A program made the translations under genes and the position numbers. From contig CAJULR010000035.1 of the NCBI GenBank assembly GCA_910587375.1, positions 62,001 to 126,000 on the forward strand: DNA of 64,000 nucleotides, given 5' to 3'. Positions 32,540 through 40,508 of this stretch are shown piece by piece; within the stretch, counting starts at the first letter, position 1; the number at the start of each line of letters is the position of its first letter. Source of the DNA: Candidatus Gastranaerophilales bacterium. GTDB taxonomy: Bacteria; Cyanobacteriota; Vampirovibrionia; Gastranaerophilales; Gastranaerophilaceae. The notes below the pieces were generated by a model. That model did no database searches. It was given only the letters and a program-made list of their open reading frames with translations, and was not told the DNA's origin.

Positions 32540-32568
32540 ATTGTATGCTAAAACATACAATTTGTCAA
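32540..32568 (-). promoter_or_regulatory. higBA promoter with overlapping operator
   Basis: On the minus strand: TTGACA (32568-32563), 17-base spacer, TACAAT (32545-32540). A perfect 8-bp inverted repeat, ATTGTATG (32540-32547) with CATACAAT (32554-32561) and a 6-base centre, covers the -10 box and most of the spacer. This is an ideal site for repression by the antitoxin. Confidence 0.75.
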
Positions 32569-32640
32569 TTTGCTTAAACTTGGTAAAACACATGCGGACA
32601 AAATTTATGCTTTATTTATAGGATATTTATGTTACAGGTA

Positions 32641-32669
32641 TTTACTTTTTTGAAGTCAAAATGTAATAT
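32641..32669 (+). promoter_or_regulatory. Candidate pilT promoter
   Basis: TTTACT (32641-32646), 17-base spacer, TAATAT (32664-32669), upstream of pilT at 32708. Each box matches the consensus at four of six positions, so this is only a reasonable candidate in AT-rich DNA. Confidence 0.35.
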
Positions 32670-32707
32670 TGTTAGTATATTAAGTTATTTTGGAGCAATT
32701 TTATCTT

Positions 32708-33811
32708 ATGTTAATTGAAGAAGTTTTAGAGCTTACGGTACAAAAAGGGGCGTCAGACTTGCATATTTCGGCAGACCTTCCGCCGGTTTTGCGTATCGAT
32801 GGCGAGCTCATAAGGACAAACCTCCCTGTTTTAACAGGCGATGACATTGAAACAATCGTTTTCCCGATTTTAACCAACGAACAAAGAAGACACCTGGAAC
32901 AACACTGGGAGCTTGACTTTGGTTATGGTTTGCACGGTGTCGGCCGTTTCAGGGTAAACGTTTATAAAGACAAAGGCAACTATGCCGCAGCATTCAGAAC
33001 GATTAACTCTGAACCCCCGACATTTGAAGATTTGGGGCTTCCTGATATCGTTAAAAGAATTGCAAATAAACCCAGAGGCTTGATTTTGGTAACAGGGCCT
33101 ACAGGTTCAGGTAAATCAACCACTTTGGCTGCGATGATTGACTATATCAACGCAACAAGAACAGAGCATATTTTGACAATTGAAGACCCGATAGAATTTA
33201 TCCACCCTTCAAAGAAATCTATCGTTCACCAAAGGGAATTGGGGCAAGATACACGTTCAACCGCAAACGCCCTGAAATCAGCCCTTCGTGAAGACCCTGA
33301 TATTATTCTAATCGGTGAGATGAGAGACCTTGAAACTATCTCTCTTGCCTTAACTGCAGCAGAAACAGGCCACTTGGTTATGGGAACATTGCACACCTCA
33401 TCAGCTTCCCAAACAATTGACCGTATCATAGACGTATTCCCGCAAGGCCAACAACAGCAAATCAGATTGCAGCTTTCAACAAGCTTGGTTGCGGTATTCT
33501 CTCAAACATTGCTGCCAAAACTGTCTGAAGACGGCTTCACCAAAAAAGGCCGTGTAATGGCGCAGGAAATTATGGTTGTAAACAACGCGATTGCAAACCT
33601 TATTCGTGAACAAAAATCTGCCCAGATTTACTCAGCTATTCAAACGGGCGCAGGAGCTGGTATGCAGACTCTTGATATGGCACTTCGCGACCTATTCAAG
33701 ATGAATTTAATCGACCAGCAAGACGCAATTGCAAAATCACAACACCCTGAAGAATTAAAGAGAATGCTCGGCATTCAAACGGGCGCTGCCGCAAGAACTT
33801 TCGGCATGTAA
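32708..33811 (+). CDS. pilT: Type IV pilus retraction ATPase PilT
   Basis: PilT is the hexameric ATPase that retracts type IV pili and powers twitching. Walker A 'GPTGSGKSTTLAAMIDYIN' starts at ~residue 130, Walker B region 'DPDIILIGEMRDLETI' and the PilT-type His box 'GTLHTSSASQTIDRI' follow. The N-terminal domain has 'KGASDLHISADLPPVLRIDG'. From the ATG at 32708 it is 367 residues, normal; GGAG lies 12 bases upstream, and the frame is open six codons further with a TTG. It stands alone with its own terminator; no pilus assembly genes are nearby. Confidence 0.95.
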   Translation: MLIEEVLELTVQKGASDLHISADLPPVLRIDGELIRTNLPVLTGDDIETIVFPILTNEQRRHLEQHWELDFGYGLHGVGRFRVNVYKDKGNYAAAFRTINSEPPTFEDLGLPDIVKRIANKPRGLILVTGPTGSGKSTTLAAMIDYINATRTEHILTIEDPIEFIHPSKKSIVHQRELGQDTRSTANALKSALREDPDIILIGEMRDLETISLALTAAETGHLVMGTLHTSSASQTIDRIIDVFPQGQQQQIRLQLSTSLVAVFSQTLLPKLSEDGFTKKGRVMAQEIMVVNNAIANLIREQKSAQIYSAIQTGAGAGMQTLDMALRDLFKMNLIDQQDAIAKSQHPEELKRMLGIQTGAAARTFGM

Positions 33812-33840
33812 GATTTCGCGCAAGGTAAATTATAAAAATC

Positions 33841-33872
33841 AAACCTCCCTAAAAAAATTGGGAGGTTTTTTT
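33841..33872 (+). terminator. Intrinsic terminator after pilT
   Basis: AAACCTCCC (33841-33849) pairs with GGGAGGTTT (33860-33868), followed by T to 33872. It lies 30 bases beyond the pilT stop. Confidence 0.93.
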
Positions 33873-34286
33873 ACTGCAAAATCCTTTTGCGTTCGTTTTA
33901 TTCTATTGCGCCGGTTTTCAAAACTTTGGAGTGAAAAAATTGACCTCGTAATTATACGATTTTCATTGTGTTTAATTTATAAAATCCTCTTTATTTCAAA
34001 GGCTTAGGGCTCAATTTTGAATTAATAAAAACCTTAAAAATAAAAAAAGCAAGAATTTTTTGAATCAAAACGACAAAAAACCCTTGCATGCTGAATTAAA
34101 CTAAATCTTTTATTATTATAGGCAAATGCGCTTAATTTCCGCCCCACCTGCCTACCACCTGTTTTATAATCTAATTCTAACAACATCAGAACTATTTTGC
34201 AAGAAATTATTCCATAACAAAATAACAGATATAAAAAAGATACTAAAAACACAAGAGGGAAGTTCGCTCCTAATATAGCTTTCAGG
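33873..34286. other. Gene-free stretch between pilT and rsfS
   Basis: About 410 AT-rich bases between the convergent pilT and rsfS genes. I see no convincing coding frame; the one open stretch on the minus strand (34034-34252) has no ribosome site and no recognisable protein. A weak dyad ATAGC/GCTAT near 34273-34290 overlaps the rsfS end. Confidence 0.5.
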
Positions 34287-34682
34287 CTATTTATAAACAG
34301 AATATTCTTTTGATTCTTCTTCCCACTCTTCCCTTGAAACCTTCAAGGCATGGTTCCAAAATTTTTCAAGCGCATAACTTTCTCTTACATCATCCATCAT
34401 AATATGCACGATGACATCGCCGTAATCAAGCAAATTCCACCTGTTTTTTAAATCGTTTTCATCGCCGTTTGGAATTCTGCCAAATAATTCTTTAATGCGC
34501 TCCCTTAAAGAAGATGTAAGCCCTTTTACCTGGGTTGTGGATGTGGCAGAAGCGATAACAAAATAATCAGACAAAACACAAACGTTTGCCACGTTTAAAA
34601 CCGCAATATCTATTGCCTTTTTATCGTCTAAAACCCTTGCCACAATGCTTGATAATTTTTTGCTTGAAATTTCTTCTGTCAT
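34287..34682 (-). CDS. rsfS: Ribosomal silencing factor RsfS
   Basis: RsfS binds L14 and keeps the subunits apart when nutrients are scarce. The 131-residue protein has the family pattern 'AIDIAVLNVANVCVLSDYFV' near residues 20-39, 'ASATSTTQVKGLTSSLRERI', and 'WNLLDYGDVIVHIMMDDVRE' toward the end, followed by 'YALEKFW'. GAGG upstream is a modest ribosome site. It follows ricT by 23 bases on the same strand. Confidence 0.95.
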   Translation of the reverse strand: MTEEISSKKLSSIVARVLDDKKAIDIAVLNVANVCVLSDYFVIASATSTTQVKGLTSSLRERIKELFGRIPNGDENDLKNRWNLLDYGDVIVHIMMDDVRESYALEKFWNHALKVSREEWEEESKEYSVYK

Positions 34683-34705
34683 ATTCCCTCAATTTTTCCA
34701 AGTTT

Positions 34706-35626
34706 TTAAATATTTCCCGTGGATGAATTTTTATCGTTATCCAAAGATTTAATGTCGATAACTTCATCCCCTTCAGAGTAATTCAAACGGTTGTCCGTGC
34801 CTTCAATTTCGATGTTCACTTCGCCATCTATCATCTCTATGTCTTTTTTCAGATAATCCTTAATTTTGCCATCCTCAAGCTTCACACCAACTGAACCTTT
34901 TAGGAAATTTAAAACGGCAACTTTTCCGATACCATCCGGCGTCATAACACCACAGCCCACGGGAGGAAGCGTTTTTGCAGCCTCAAGATAGTTTGAATAT
35001 TCATAATTCAAACAACACAAAAGCCTTCCGCAAGAACCTGTGATTTTGCCTGGCGTCATAGGAATTCCCTGGTCTTTTGCAAGCTTTGTATTTACAGATT
35101 CAAACTTTTTTAAAAAGGAGCAGCAGCAATATTCATGCCCGCAAACCCCAATTCCCTGGAGAATGCTGGTTTCATCCCGAACACCAATGTGCCTTAAATC
35201 AATTCTTACCCTTTTAAATTCCTGGGTTAAATCTTTTAAAAGTTCACGAAAATCAACACGCTCGGGCGCTGTGTAATAAAATGTAATTTTTTTTCTGTCG
35301 AAAGTATACCTTGTTTGAACAAGGTTCATTGCAAGTTTTCTTTTCTCTGCAAGCTCTCTGCATTTATAAAGTGCTTGAATTTCAAGCTTTTTAATCTCTT
35401 CAAGCTCTGCAATATCCCTTTCGTTCATGGTTCTAACAAAAGGAATGGGTTCTGGCTTAAATTTTTCCCATTGTTTTTGAATTTCAGAATTTACAAGAAA
35501 AACCCTGTGCGCCTCTTCCCCTTTTTCAGTTCTCACAAGAACCATTTGGCCATGGTGAAGGTTTGCCCCGTCACTTATTTTTAAAGGGAAAAATTGATTT
35601 TTAATAATTCTTACTGCAAATTTCAA
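34706..35626 (-). CDS. ricT: RicT/YaaT (PSP1-domain) protein
   Basis: RicT belongs to the PSP1 family; in Bacillus it forms, with RicA and RicF, an Fe-S-bearing complex that helps RNase Y mature mRNAs. The Cys-rich motifs are present: 'GVCGHEYCCCSFLKKF' (~158-173) and 'GSCGRLLCCLNYEY' (~198-211). 306 residues, with a 30-residue acidic/polar tail beyond the domain. It heads a two-gene unit with rsfS. Homologues are common in Firmicutes and Cyanobacteria-related lineages. Confidence 0.93.
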   Translation of the reverse strand: MKFAVRIIKNQFFPLKISDGANLHHGQMVLVRTEKGEEAHRVFLVNSEIQKQWEKFKPEPIPFVRTMNERDIAELEEIKKLEIQALYKCRELAEKRKLAMNLVQTRYTFDRKKITFYYTAPERVDFRELLKDLTQEFKRVRIDLRHIGVRDETSILQGIGVCGHEYCCCSFLKKFESVNTKLAKDQGIPMTPGKITGSCGRLLCCLNYEYSNYLEAAKTLPPVGCGVMTPDGIGKVAVLNFLKGSVGVKLEDGKIKDYLKKDIEMIDGEVNIEIEGTDNRLNYSEGDEVIDIKSLDNDKNSSTGNI

Positions 35627-35704
35627 ATTTTATTCCTATTTTTTCTTGAAAATCCTCTAAAACTATTATACAACAAATTGTTTTTATAATAAAATAAGAA
35701 AACA

Positions 35705-38602
35705 ATGAAGTATGAGAACTTAACATTTAAGAAAAATGACGTTGAAAAACTTCTTTTGAATTTGGACTCTAACCCTTATTCTCAAAAAAATAAGGATTTC
35801 AGATATACTTTATCGCTCATCTATGAGCTTATCGAAGAAGAATTTGCGGACACTTTTGACACTAAAAACCCGATTTTAAGATCAACCGATATTATATTTG
35901 AAAACAAAGATAATACTGCAGAAATTTTTATCACCCCTCCGTATAATTTTGATTATTACCTAAAATCTAAAGGTTCCTTGTATCGTCTTAAGGCTGAATA
36001 TAAGGGAGATAAATATGGCTATAACATTCCTTTGGATTTATTCTTTGAATATTTTACAGGGCTTTCAGAAAACATTGAATTAACGGATGATTTGTCTGAA
36101 AATTATAAATTTTATTTCTATTTCACAACCTTTGTGAAGAAAACCGTTGAAAAACTGAATTTTATTCCGTCGGTTAAATTTAAAAAAGACACTTTTTCTA
36201 TAATTTGGGAGCCTTATTTTAAAAATAAGGATTATTTAAGGGCATATCTTGAAATTGTAAATAACGACTTTTTAGACCCCGACACAACAAAGAAACTAAT
36301 TGAAAGATATTTAAACCACCTTATTTTTAATTTCTTAAACGTTAAACATTTTAAATTTAAAGATTTAAAATCTGCACCGTATTTTGTAAAATCTTCAATC
36401 CACAAAAGAGTGTTAAAAGGAAATGACCTCGGAGAAGACATTCAAACCTGGCTTGACGAGATGAGCCTTGGGACATACGACGTTGTTCCGGTCTTTAACA
36501 TTGAAAAGATTGAAGACAATACAAACGACGACAGATTCTTAATGAGAATTTCAGCTAAAAACAAGCAAACAGGGGAAGTATTTGAACTTGAAGAGCTTGA
36601 TGAAACAGATAAGACCATAATTGAAAAACAGATAAACTGGGCCGTTAAATATATTGAAGACCTTGAAGATACAACGCTTGAACTTGACCTTTCAGGCGTG
36701 TATAAAATGATTACCCAAATTACATATTACCTGGCACAGGCCGATATGGAAGTGAACCTTCCAAAAGGCATGGATAATATTATAATCCCGAGAGCCTCAA
36801 TTAACGCTAGGGTAAAACAAAAGCGCATAGGGGATTTAGAGGACATTTTGAATATGTCCAATTCTTCAACAATTTCCCTTGATGAAATTATGGATTTTTC
36901 AATCGAGGTGGCGCTTGGGGATAATGAGAAAATTTCCGCTGAAGAATTTCAAAAGCTTGCAAAAGACACAAACGGCTTAATTCAATATAAAGATAAATAT
37001 ATTTTAATCGACAAAGAGGAAACAGAAAAACTTCTTGAAAGATTAAAGAAAAAGCCTGATTTTGTGATGAATAAAATGGAACTTTTGCACCACAGTTTAT
37101 CTGGCAAAATTGATGAATACGATTTTGACTATGATGAAGCATTTGCAAAGGTTATAAGCAACTTTACAAAGGTTGAAGAAGTTGAATTGCCAAGCACTTT
37201 AAACGGCACATTAAGACCATATCAGCAGGTTGGGTTCAGATGGCTTTATACAAACGTTCAAAAGGGCTTTGGCTGCTGCATTGCAGACGATATGGGGCTT
37301 GGTAAAACAATTCAGGTTATAAGCCTTATTTTAAAATTAAAGGAAGAAAAGAAACTAAAAAAACCCGTTATGGTTATTTGCCCCACAACCTTGCTTGGAA
37401 ACTGGGAAAGAGAGTTTGAAAACTTTGCCCCAAACCTTAAAATTTACACATATCACGGTTTTAACCGCGAATTTATCACAGATTGCGACGTTGTTCTTAC
37501 AACTTATGCAATTTTAAGGATTGATATTGAAGAATTCAAAAAACACAATTGGGATTTAATTGTAATTGATGAGGCGCAAAATATCAAAAACCCAAGCACC
37601 TCTCAAACACAAGCTGTAAAAGCCATTAAAGCCGATATGAAAATTGCAATGACAGGTACACCTGTTGAAAACAGGCTGTCAGAGCTTTGGAGCATATTTG
37701 ACTTTATAAACAAAGGATATTTGGGCTCCATTAACGACTTTGGCAAAAACTATTCTGTTCCGATTGAAAGATTTAAAGAAACCCAAAGGGCAGAAAAGCT
37801 TAAAAAAGCGATTTCACCCTTTATGCTCCGCCGCCTGAAAACAGACAAGATGATTATTTCAGACTTGCCCGAAAAAGTTGTGTTGGATGAATTTTGCTAT
37901 CTTACAAAACCGCAGGCCGCCCTGTATGAGAGGGTTTTGAACCAATCTATGCAGGAAGTTCAATCCGCAGGGGCCGGAATAAACAGGCGCGGTGCCATTT
38001 TCAAGCTTATAACATCCCTAAAACAAGTGTGCAACCACCCTTATCACTATTTAAAACATGGGGATATGTCAAGAAGCGCTTCAGGAAAGACGGAAAAACT
38101 TATGTCAATCCTTACAAACATTCTTGATAACGATGAAAAAGTGCTGATTTTCACCCAATATAAAGAAATGGGCGCCATTTTAGAAAAAATTATCGCTGAT
38201 GAATTTAACACAGACCCCTTATTCTTCCACGGCTCATTGAACGTTAAAGCAAGGGAAGAGATGATAAGGGAATTTTCAGAAGAAATAAATAAAAAGATTA
38301 TGATATTATCCTTAAAAGCCGGAGGTTTGGGGCTTAACCTGACATCAGCAAGCAACGTTATCCACTATGACCTTTGGTGGAACCCTGCGGTTGAAGACCA
38401 GGCAACAGACAGAACTTATCGTATCGGGCAGGACAAAAACGTTATGGTGCATAGGTTTATCACCCTTTCAACGTTTGAAGAAAAGATTGATAAAATAATT
38501 AAAGATAAAAGAGAGCTGGCAGACGCTGCCGTATTTACGGGCGAGAAAATCATCACAGAGCTTTCGGATGATGAAATTTATGAAATTTTCTCTTTGGCGT
38601 AG
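35705..38602 (+). CDS. SNF2-family DEAD/DEAH helicase
   Basis: A 965-residue Swi2/Snf2 ATPase that probably moves along or remodels DNA-protein complexes. The N-terminal ~500 residues are a poorly conserved bacterial SNF2-associated region. The motor starts at 'LRPYQQVGFRWLYTN', with motif I 'ADDMGLGKTIQV' at ~526-537, 'VICPTTLLGNW', motif II 'VIDEAQNIKNP' at ~618-628, 'MTGTPVENRLSELWSIFDF', and helicase_C motifs 'LILSLKAGGLGLNLT' (as 'MILSLKAGGLGLNL') and 'DQATDRTYRIGQ'. Similar to RapA/HepA-like proteins of unknown specific role. Single-gene unit, divergent from ricT. Confidence 0.93.
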   Translation: MKYENLTFKKNDVEKLLLNLDSNPYSQKNKDFRYTLSLIYELIEEEFADTFDTKNPILRSTDIIFENKDNTAEIFITPPYNFDYYLKSKGSLYRLKAEYKGDKYGYNIPLDLFFEYFTGLSENIELTDDLSENYKFYFYFTTFVKKTVEKLNFIPSVKFKKDTFSIIWEPYFKNKDYLRAYLEIVNNDFLDPDTTKKLIERYLNHLIFNFLNVKHFKFKDLKSAPYFVKSSIHKRVLKGNDLGEDIQTWLDEMSLGTYDVVPVFNIEKIEDNTNDDRFLMRISAKNKQTGEVFELEELDETDKTIIEKQINWAVKYIEDLEDTTLELDLSGVYKMITQITYYLAQADMEVNLPKGMDNIIIPRASINARVKQKRIGDLEDILNMSNSSTISLDEIMDFSIEVALGDNEKISAEEFQKLAKDTNGLIQYKDKYILIDKEETEKLLERLKKKPDFVMNKMELLHHSLSGKIDEYDFDYDEAFAKVISNFTKVEEVELPSTLNGTLRPYQQVGFRWLYTNVQKGFGCCIADDMGLGKTIQVISLILKLKEEKKLKKPVMVICPTTLLGNWEREFENFAPNLKIYTYHGFNREFITDCDVVLTTYAILRIDIEEFKKHNWDLIVIDEAQNIKNPSTSQTQAVKAIKADMKIAMTGTPVENRLSELWSIFDFINKGYLGSINDFGKNYSVPIERFKETQRAEKLKKAISPFMLRRLKTDKMIISDLPEKVVLDEFCYLTKPQAALYERVLNQSMQEVQSAGAGINRRGAIFKLITSLKQVCNHPYHYLKHGDMSRSASGKTEKLMSILTNILDNDEKVLIFTQYKEMGAILEKIIADEFNTDPLFFHGSLNVKAREEMIREFSEEINKKIMILSLKAGGLGLNLTSASNVIHYDLWWNPAVEDQATDRTYRIGQDKNVMVHRFITLSTFEEKIDKIIKDKRELADAAVFTGEKIITELSDDEIYEIFSLA

Positions 38603-38628
38603 GGTCTTTCTCTTTTTTGCGTAACATT

Positions 38629-38657
38629 TTGACCAAAATAAACAGGAGAATTAAAAT
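38629..38657 (+). promoter_or_regulatory. Promoter of small peptide gene
   Basis: TTGACC (38629-38634), 17-base spacer, TAAAAT (38652-38657): five of six consensus bases in each box. Transcription would start near 38664, giving an ~80-base structured leader before the ATG at 38744. Confidence 0.7.
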
Positions 38658-38681
38658 AATTCTATAGGGTAAGTGCCTTTT

Positions 38682-38735
38682 CACTTCCAGCCGGCACACG
38701 CGATTTAATGAAGAAATCGACCGGCAAAGGAGGTG
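38682..38735 (+). promoter_or_regulatory. Leader hairpin sequestering the ribosome site
   Basis: Nested arms pair in order: CACTTCC (38682-38688) with GGAGGTG (38729-38735, the Shine-Dalgarno site; one U-G pair), GCCGG (38690-38694) with CCGGC (38721-38725), and CGATTT (38701-38706) with AAATCG (38714-38719). The full fold buries the entire ribosome site of the 29-residue peptide gene. This would keep translation low until the leader is melted, processed or bound by another RNA. Confidence 0.65.
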
Positions 38736-38743
38736 ATGATAGA

Positions 38744-38833
38744 ATGAGAAAATTATTGGAAACAATAATAAAAGCCCTAGTTATACTAGAGCTTTTAGCT
38801 AAACTTATTTTAGCAATTCTTAAACTATTGTAG
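38744..38833 (+). CDS. 29-residue hydrophobic amphipathic peptide
   Basis: This short gene has an ideal ribosome site (AAAGGAGGTGAT, 8 bases before the ATG). The peptide starts MRKLLETIIKALVILELL and ends AKLILAILKLL: almost only Leu/Ile/Ala with Lys every few residues, so it forms either one membrane helix or a cationic amphipathic helix. It has its own near-consensus promoter, a leader that can hide the ribosome site and a 3' hairpin. This is the gene architecture of type I toxins; small membrane regulators or secreted PSM-like peptides are alternatives. I recognise no known family, and no antisense RNA gene is evident by eye. Confidence 0.7.
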   Translation: MRKLLETIIKALVILELLAKLILAILKLL

Positions 38834-38842
38834 GCATGAAGT

Positions 38843-38881
38843 GAAGTTCTTAACAGGCGGCAAACCATTGTTAGGAACTTC
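38843..38881 (+). terminator. Stable 3' hairpin after small peptide gene
   Basis: A 13-bp stem, 38843-38855 with 38869-38881 (GAAGTTCTTAACA with TGTTAGGAACTTC, one U-G pair), and a 13-base loop, 9 bases after the peptide stop. There is no T run after it, so it may stabilise the 3' end or terminate weakly. Confidence 0.6.
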
Positions 38882-38939
38882 GCCCTACTATTTCATTATT
38901 TACCATGGTTTGTTGTTTGTCAAGATATCATATTTCAAA

Positions 38940-38968
38940 TTGCAAGTGGTCTGTTTTTTAAATATAAT
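38940..38968 (+). promoter_or_regulatory. Promoter of gene at 38976 (leaderless)
   Basis: TTGCAA (38940-38945), 17-base spacer, TATAAT (38963-38968, perfect -10). The ATG at 38976 is 7 bases beyond the -10 box, and no ribosome site exists, so the transcript should start at the ATG. Confidence 0.7.
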
Positions 38969-38975
38969 CACAAAT

Positions 38976-39707
38976 ATGAAAGATATAATTGGTTTTTGGG
39001 GATACCCTGAACCCTCTTTAATTAAAAAATATAAAACTCTCTACCCAAACGCAAATTGGGTAGATTTGGACATAGACTTTAATTACCCAAAAATAAGTAT
39101 TTTGCCCGAGGCCTACTGTTCCATTATAAAAAATATTTTTAATAACGCATTTTACCTGAAAGAAAGGTTAATCGCAATTTTGGCGCCCGTTGGGAAAGAC
39201 AAATGCGATTCAGCCTTTTTTGCGGTTCAAATTTTAAAAGAAAATGGTTTTAACATTGAAATTTCATACTTTGAAGACGTTTTGCCTTTGGATAAATTGC
39301 CAAACACCCCGATTTCAAAGAGCAATTTGCCCCTAAAAGAAAAAATTGAAAAAATTACAGCAAATATAATTGAAGAAAAGGACTATTCAAACCTTCCTGA
39401 ATGTAAGGCAGAGTTTGGCTTTTGGGGTGTGCCGCCAAATGACTTAAGCGTACTTGAAATTTTTCCGAATTCAACCCATGTTTTTGGCTGGAGCCGCTGT
39501 GTGGAAGCGAAAAACCCTGCAAACATTGAACTTGAAATGTTTGTGGATGAAAATTTGCCCACAGTTTTCTTTGCGCAGACATTTTGTGCCAAAAACCAGC
39601 TTGCAAAATATCTTGCAAATAAATATAACGGGCTTTATATCGACATTGACGGCGTGCCCACAAATTCGGTGAAAGCAAAGATAGAAGCATTTTTAAGGCT
39701 TAGGTAG
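38976..39707 (+). CDS. Unknown duplicated-fold protein, partner of activase
   Basis: This 243-residue protein appears to be two copies of one fold: 'IGFWGYPEPSLIKKY' at residue 5 and 'FGFWGVPPNDLSVLEIFP' at about 153 start the halves, each followed by an aligned hydrophobic strand and a 'C/A-K-N-xx-A'-type helix. Cys residues occur in 'EAYCS', 'GKDKCDS', 'PECKAE', 'WSRCVEA' and 'TFCAKNQ', enough to bind a metal or cluster. I recognise no family. The start is the ATG at 38976, fixed by the promoter; the longer frame upstream lacks support. The next gene, an HgdC-like activase, starts 20 bases after it, so they probably work together. Confidence 0.7.
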   Translation: MKDIIGFWGYPEPSLIKKYKTLYPNANWVDLDIDFNYPKISILPEAYCSIIKNIFNNAFYLKERLIAILAPVGKDKCDSAFFAVQILKENGFNIEISYFEDVLPLDKLPNTPISKSNLPLKEKIEKITANIIEEKDYSNLPECKAEFGFWGVPPNDLSVLEIFPNSTHVFGWSRCVEAKNPANIELEMFVDENLPTVFFAQTFCAKNQLAKYLANKYNGLYIDIDGVPTNSVKAKIEAFLRLR

Positions 39708-39727
39708 GATTGGAGCGGGCAAAATTT

Positions 39728-40408
39728 ATGAACAACGGCATTGAAAAACATTTTTTAGACGCAGGAACCACCTGGAGCAAAATTTTAACCGTTTCAAACG
39801 GTGAAAAAAACTATAAAATCATTCCAACAGCCGAATTAAAAAGTTTAAACGTTGAATTTGAAGCAGGAACAGGGCATTCGGCCGGTTTAAAAAACGTTAA
39901 AAAATATGAAAACGAGGTCGTGGCCCTTGCAATAGGCGCAAAAAACAACCTGGAAAATGAAAACATTGTGCTTGACTTAGGCTCAAGGGACATTAAGTGG
40001 GTAAAATTTAAGAGCGGCAAATTTTCTGATATGGACTGGAACACAAACTGTGCAAGCGCAACAGGGGCCACAATTGAAATGCTGTTAAAATTTTACGATG
40101 TAAAACCGGAAGAACTTCAGGCAACAGATGAAAAATATGCTGTCACCTGCGGCATTTTCGGCCTGGAAAAAATTATGGACGACGTTGCAAAAGGCGCTAT
40201 GCCTGCGGTTGCAATTTCAAAATTTATCGGAGGGATTGCCCAAAACGCCTGGAATTTCACTAAAAACCCTGATAAACTCTACGTTTCAGGAGGTTTTTGC
40301 GAAAATAAATGCTTTATTGATTCACTCTCAAAACATTGTGAAGTTATTCCGTTGGGCCGCTTTGTCCTTGTGGACGGGCTTTATGGGGAATATTTGAAAA
40401 CAGTTTAG
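39728..40408 (+). CDS. BadF/HgdC-type ATP-dependent activase
   Basis: This 226-residue protein is an ASKHA-fold ATPase of the 2-hydroxyacyl-CoA dehydratase/benzoyl-CoA reductase activator family. The phosphate loops are 'FLDAGTTWSKI' and 'IVLDLGSRDIKWVKF'; the cluster Cys are in 'TNCASATGATIEMLLKF' and 'AVTCGIFGLEKIM', matching the helix-cluster-helix pair that holds a 4Fe-4S cluster between two monomers; 'YVSGGFCENK' follows. Activators inject one high-energy electron into a partner enzyme. No dehydratase or reductase subunits are present; only the unknown gene just upstream. GGAG lies 12 bases before the ATG; a TTG six codons earlier is an alternative. A strong terminator follows. Confidence 0.85.
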   Translation: MNNGIEKHFLDAGTTWSKILTVSNGEKNYKIIPTAELKSLNVEFEAGTGHSAGLKNVKKYENEVVALAIGAKNNLENENIVLDLGSRDIKWVKFKSGKFSDMDWNTNCASATGATIEMLLKFYDVKPEELQATDEKYAVTCGIFGLEKIMDDVAKGAMPAVAISKFIGGIAQNAWNFTKNPDKLYVSGGFCENKCFIDSLSKHCEVIPLGRFVLVDGLYGEYLKTV

Positions 40409-40434
40409 GCAAAACGCGGCCACAAAACACAGTC

Positions 40435-40468
40435 AAAAGAGGGCTATAAAATATATCGCCCTCTTTTT
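40435..40468 (+). terminator. Intrinsic terminator between activase and ahcY
   Basis: AAAAGAGGGC (40435-40444) pairs with GCCCTCTTTT (40458-40467) across a 13-base loop, followed by T. It lies between the convergent activase and ahcY genes and may serve both. Confidence 0.88.
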
Positions 40469-40508
40469 GTCTGAAAAAATTTCTCTAAACCCCTCTAAAA
40501 GCTTCATT

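Noticed and set aside
34034..34252. 72-residue open frame in the pilT-rsfS gap
   Set aside because: No ribosome site, no recognisable protein pattern and a composition typical of AT-rich intergenic DNA.
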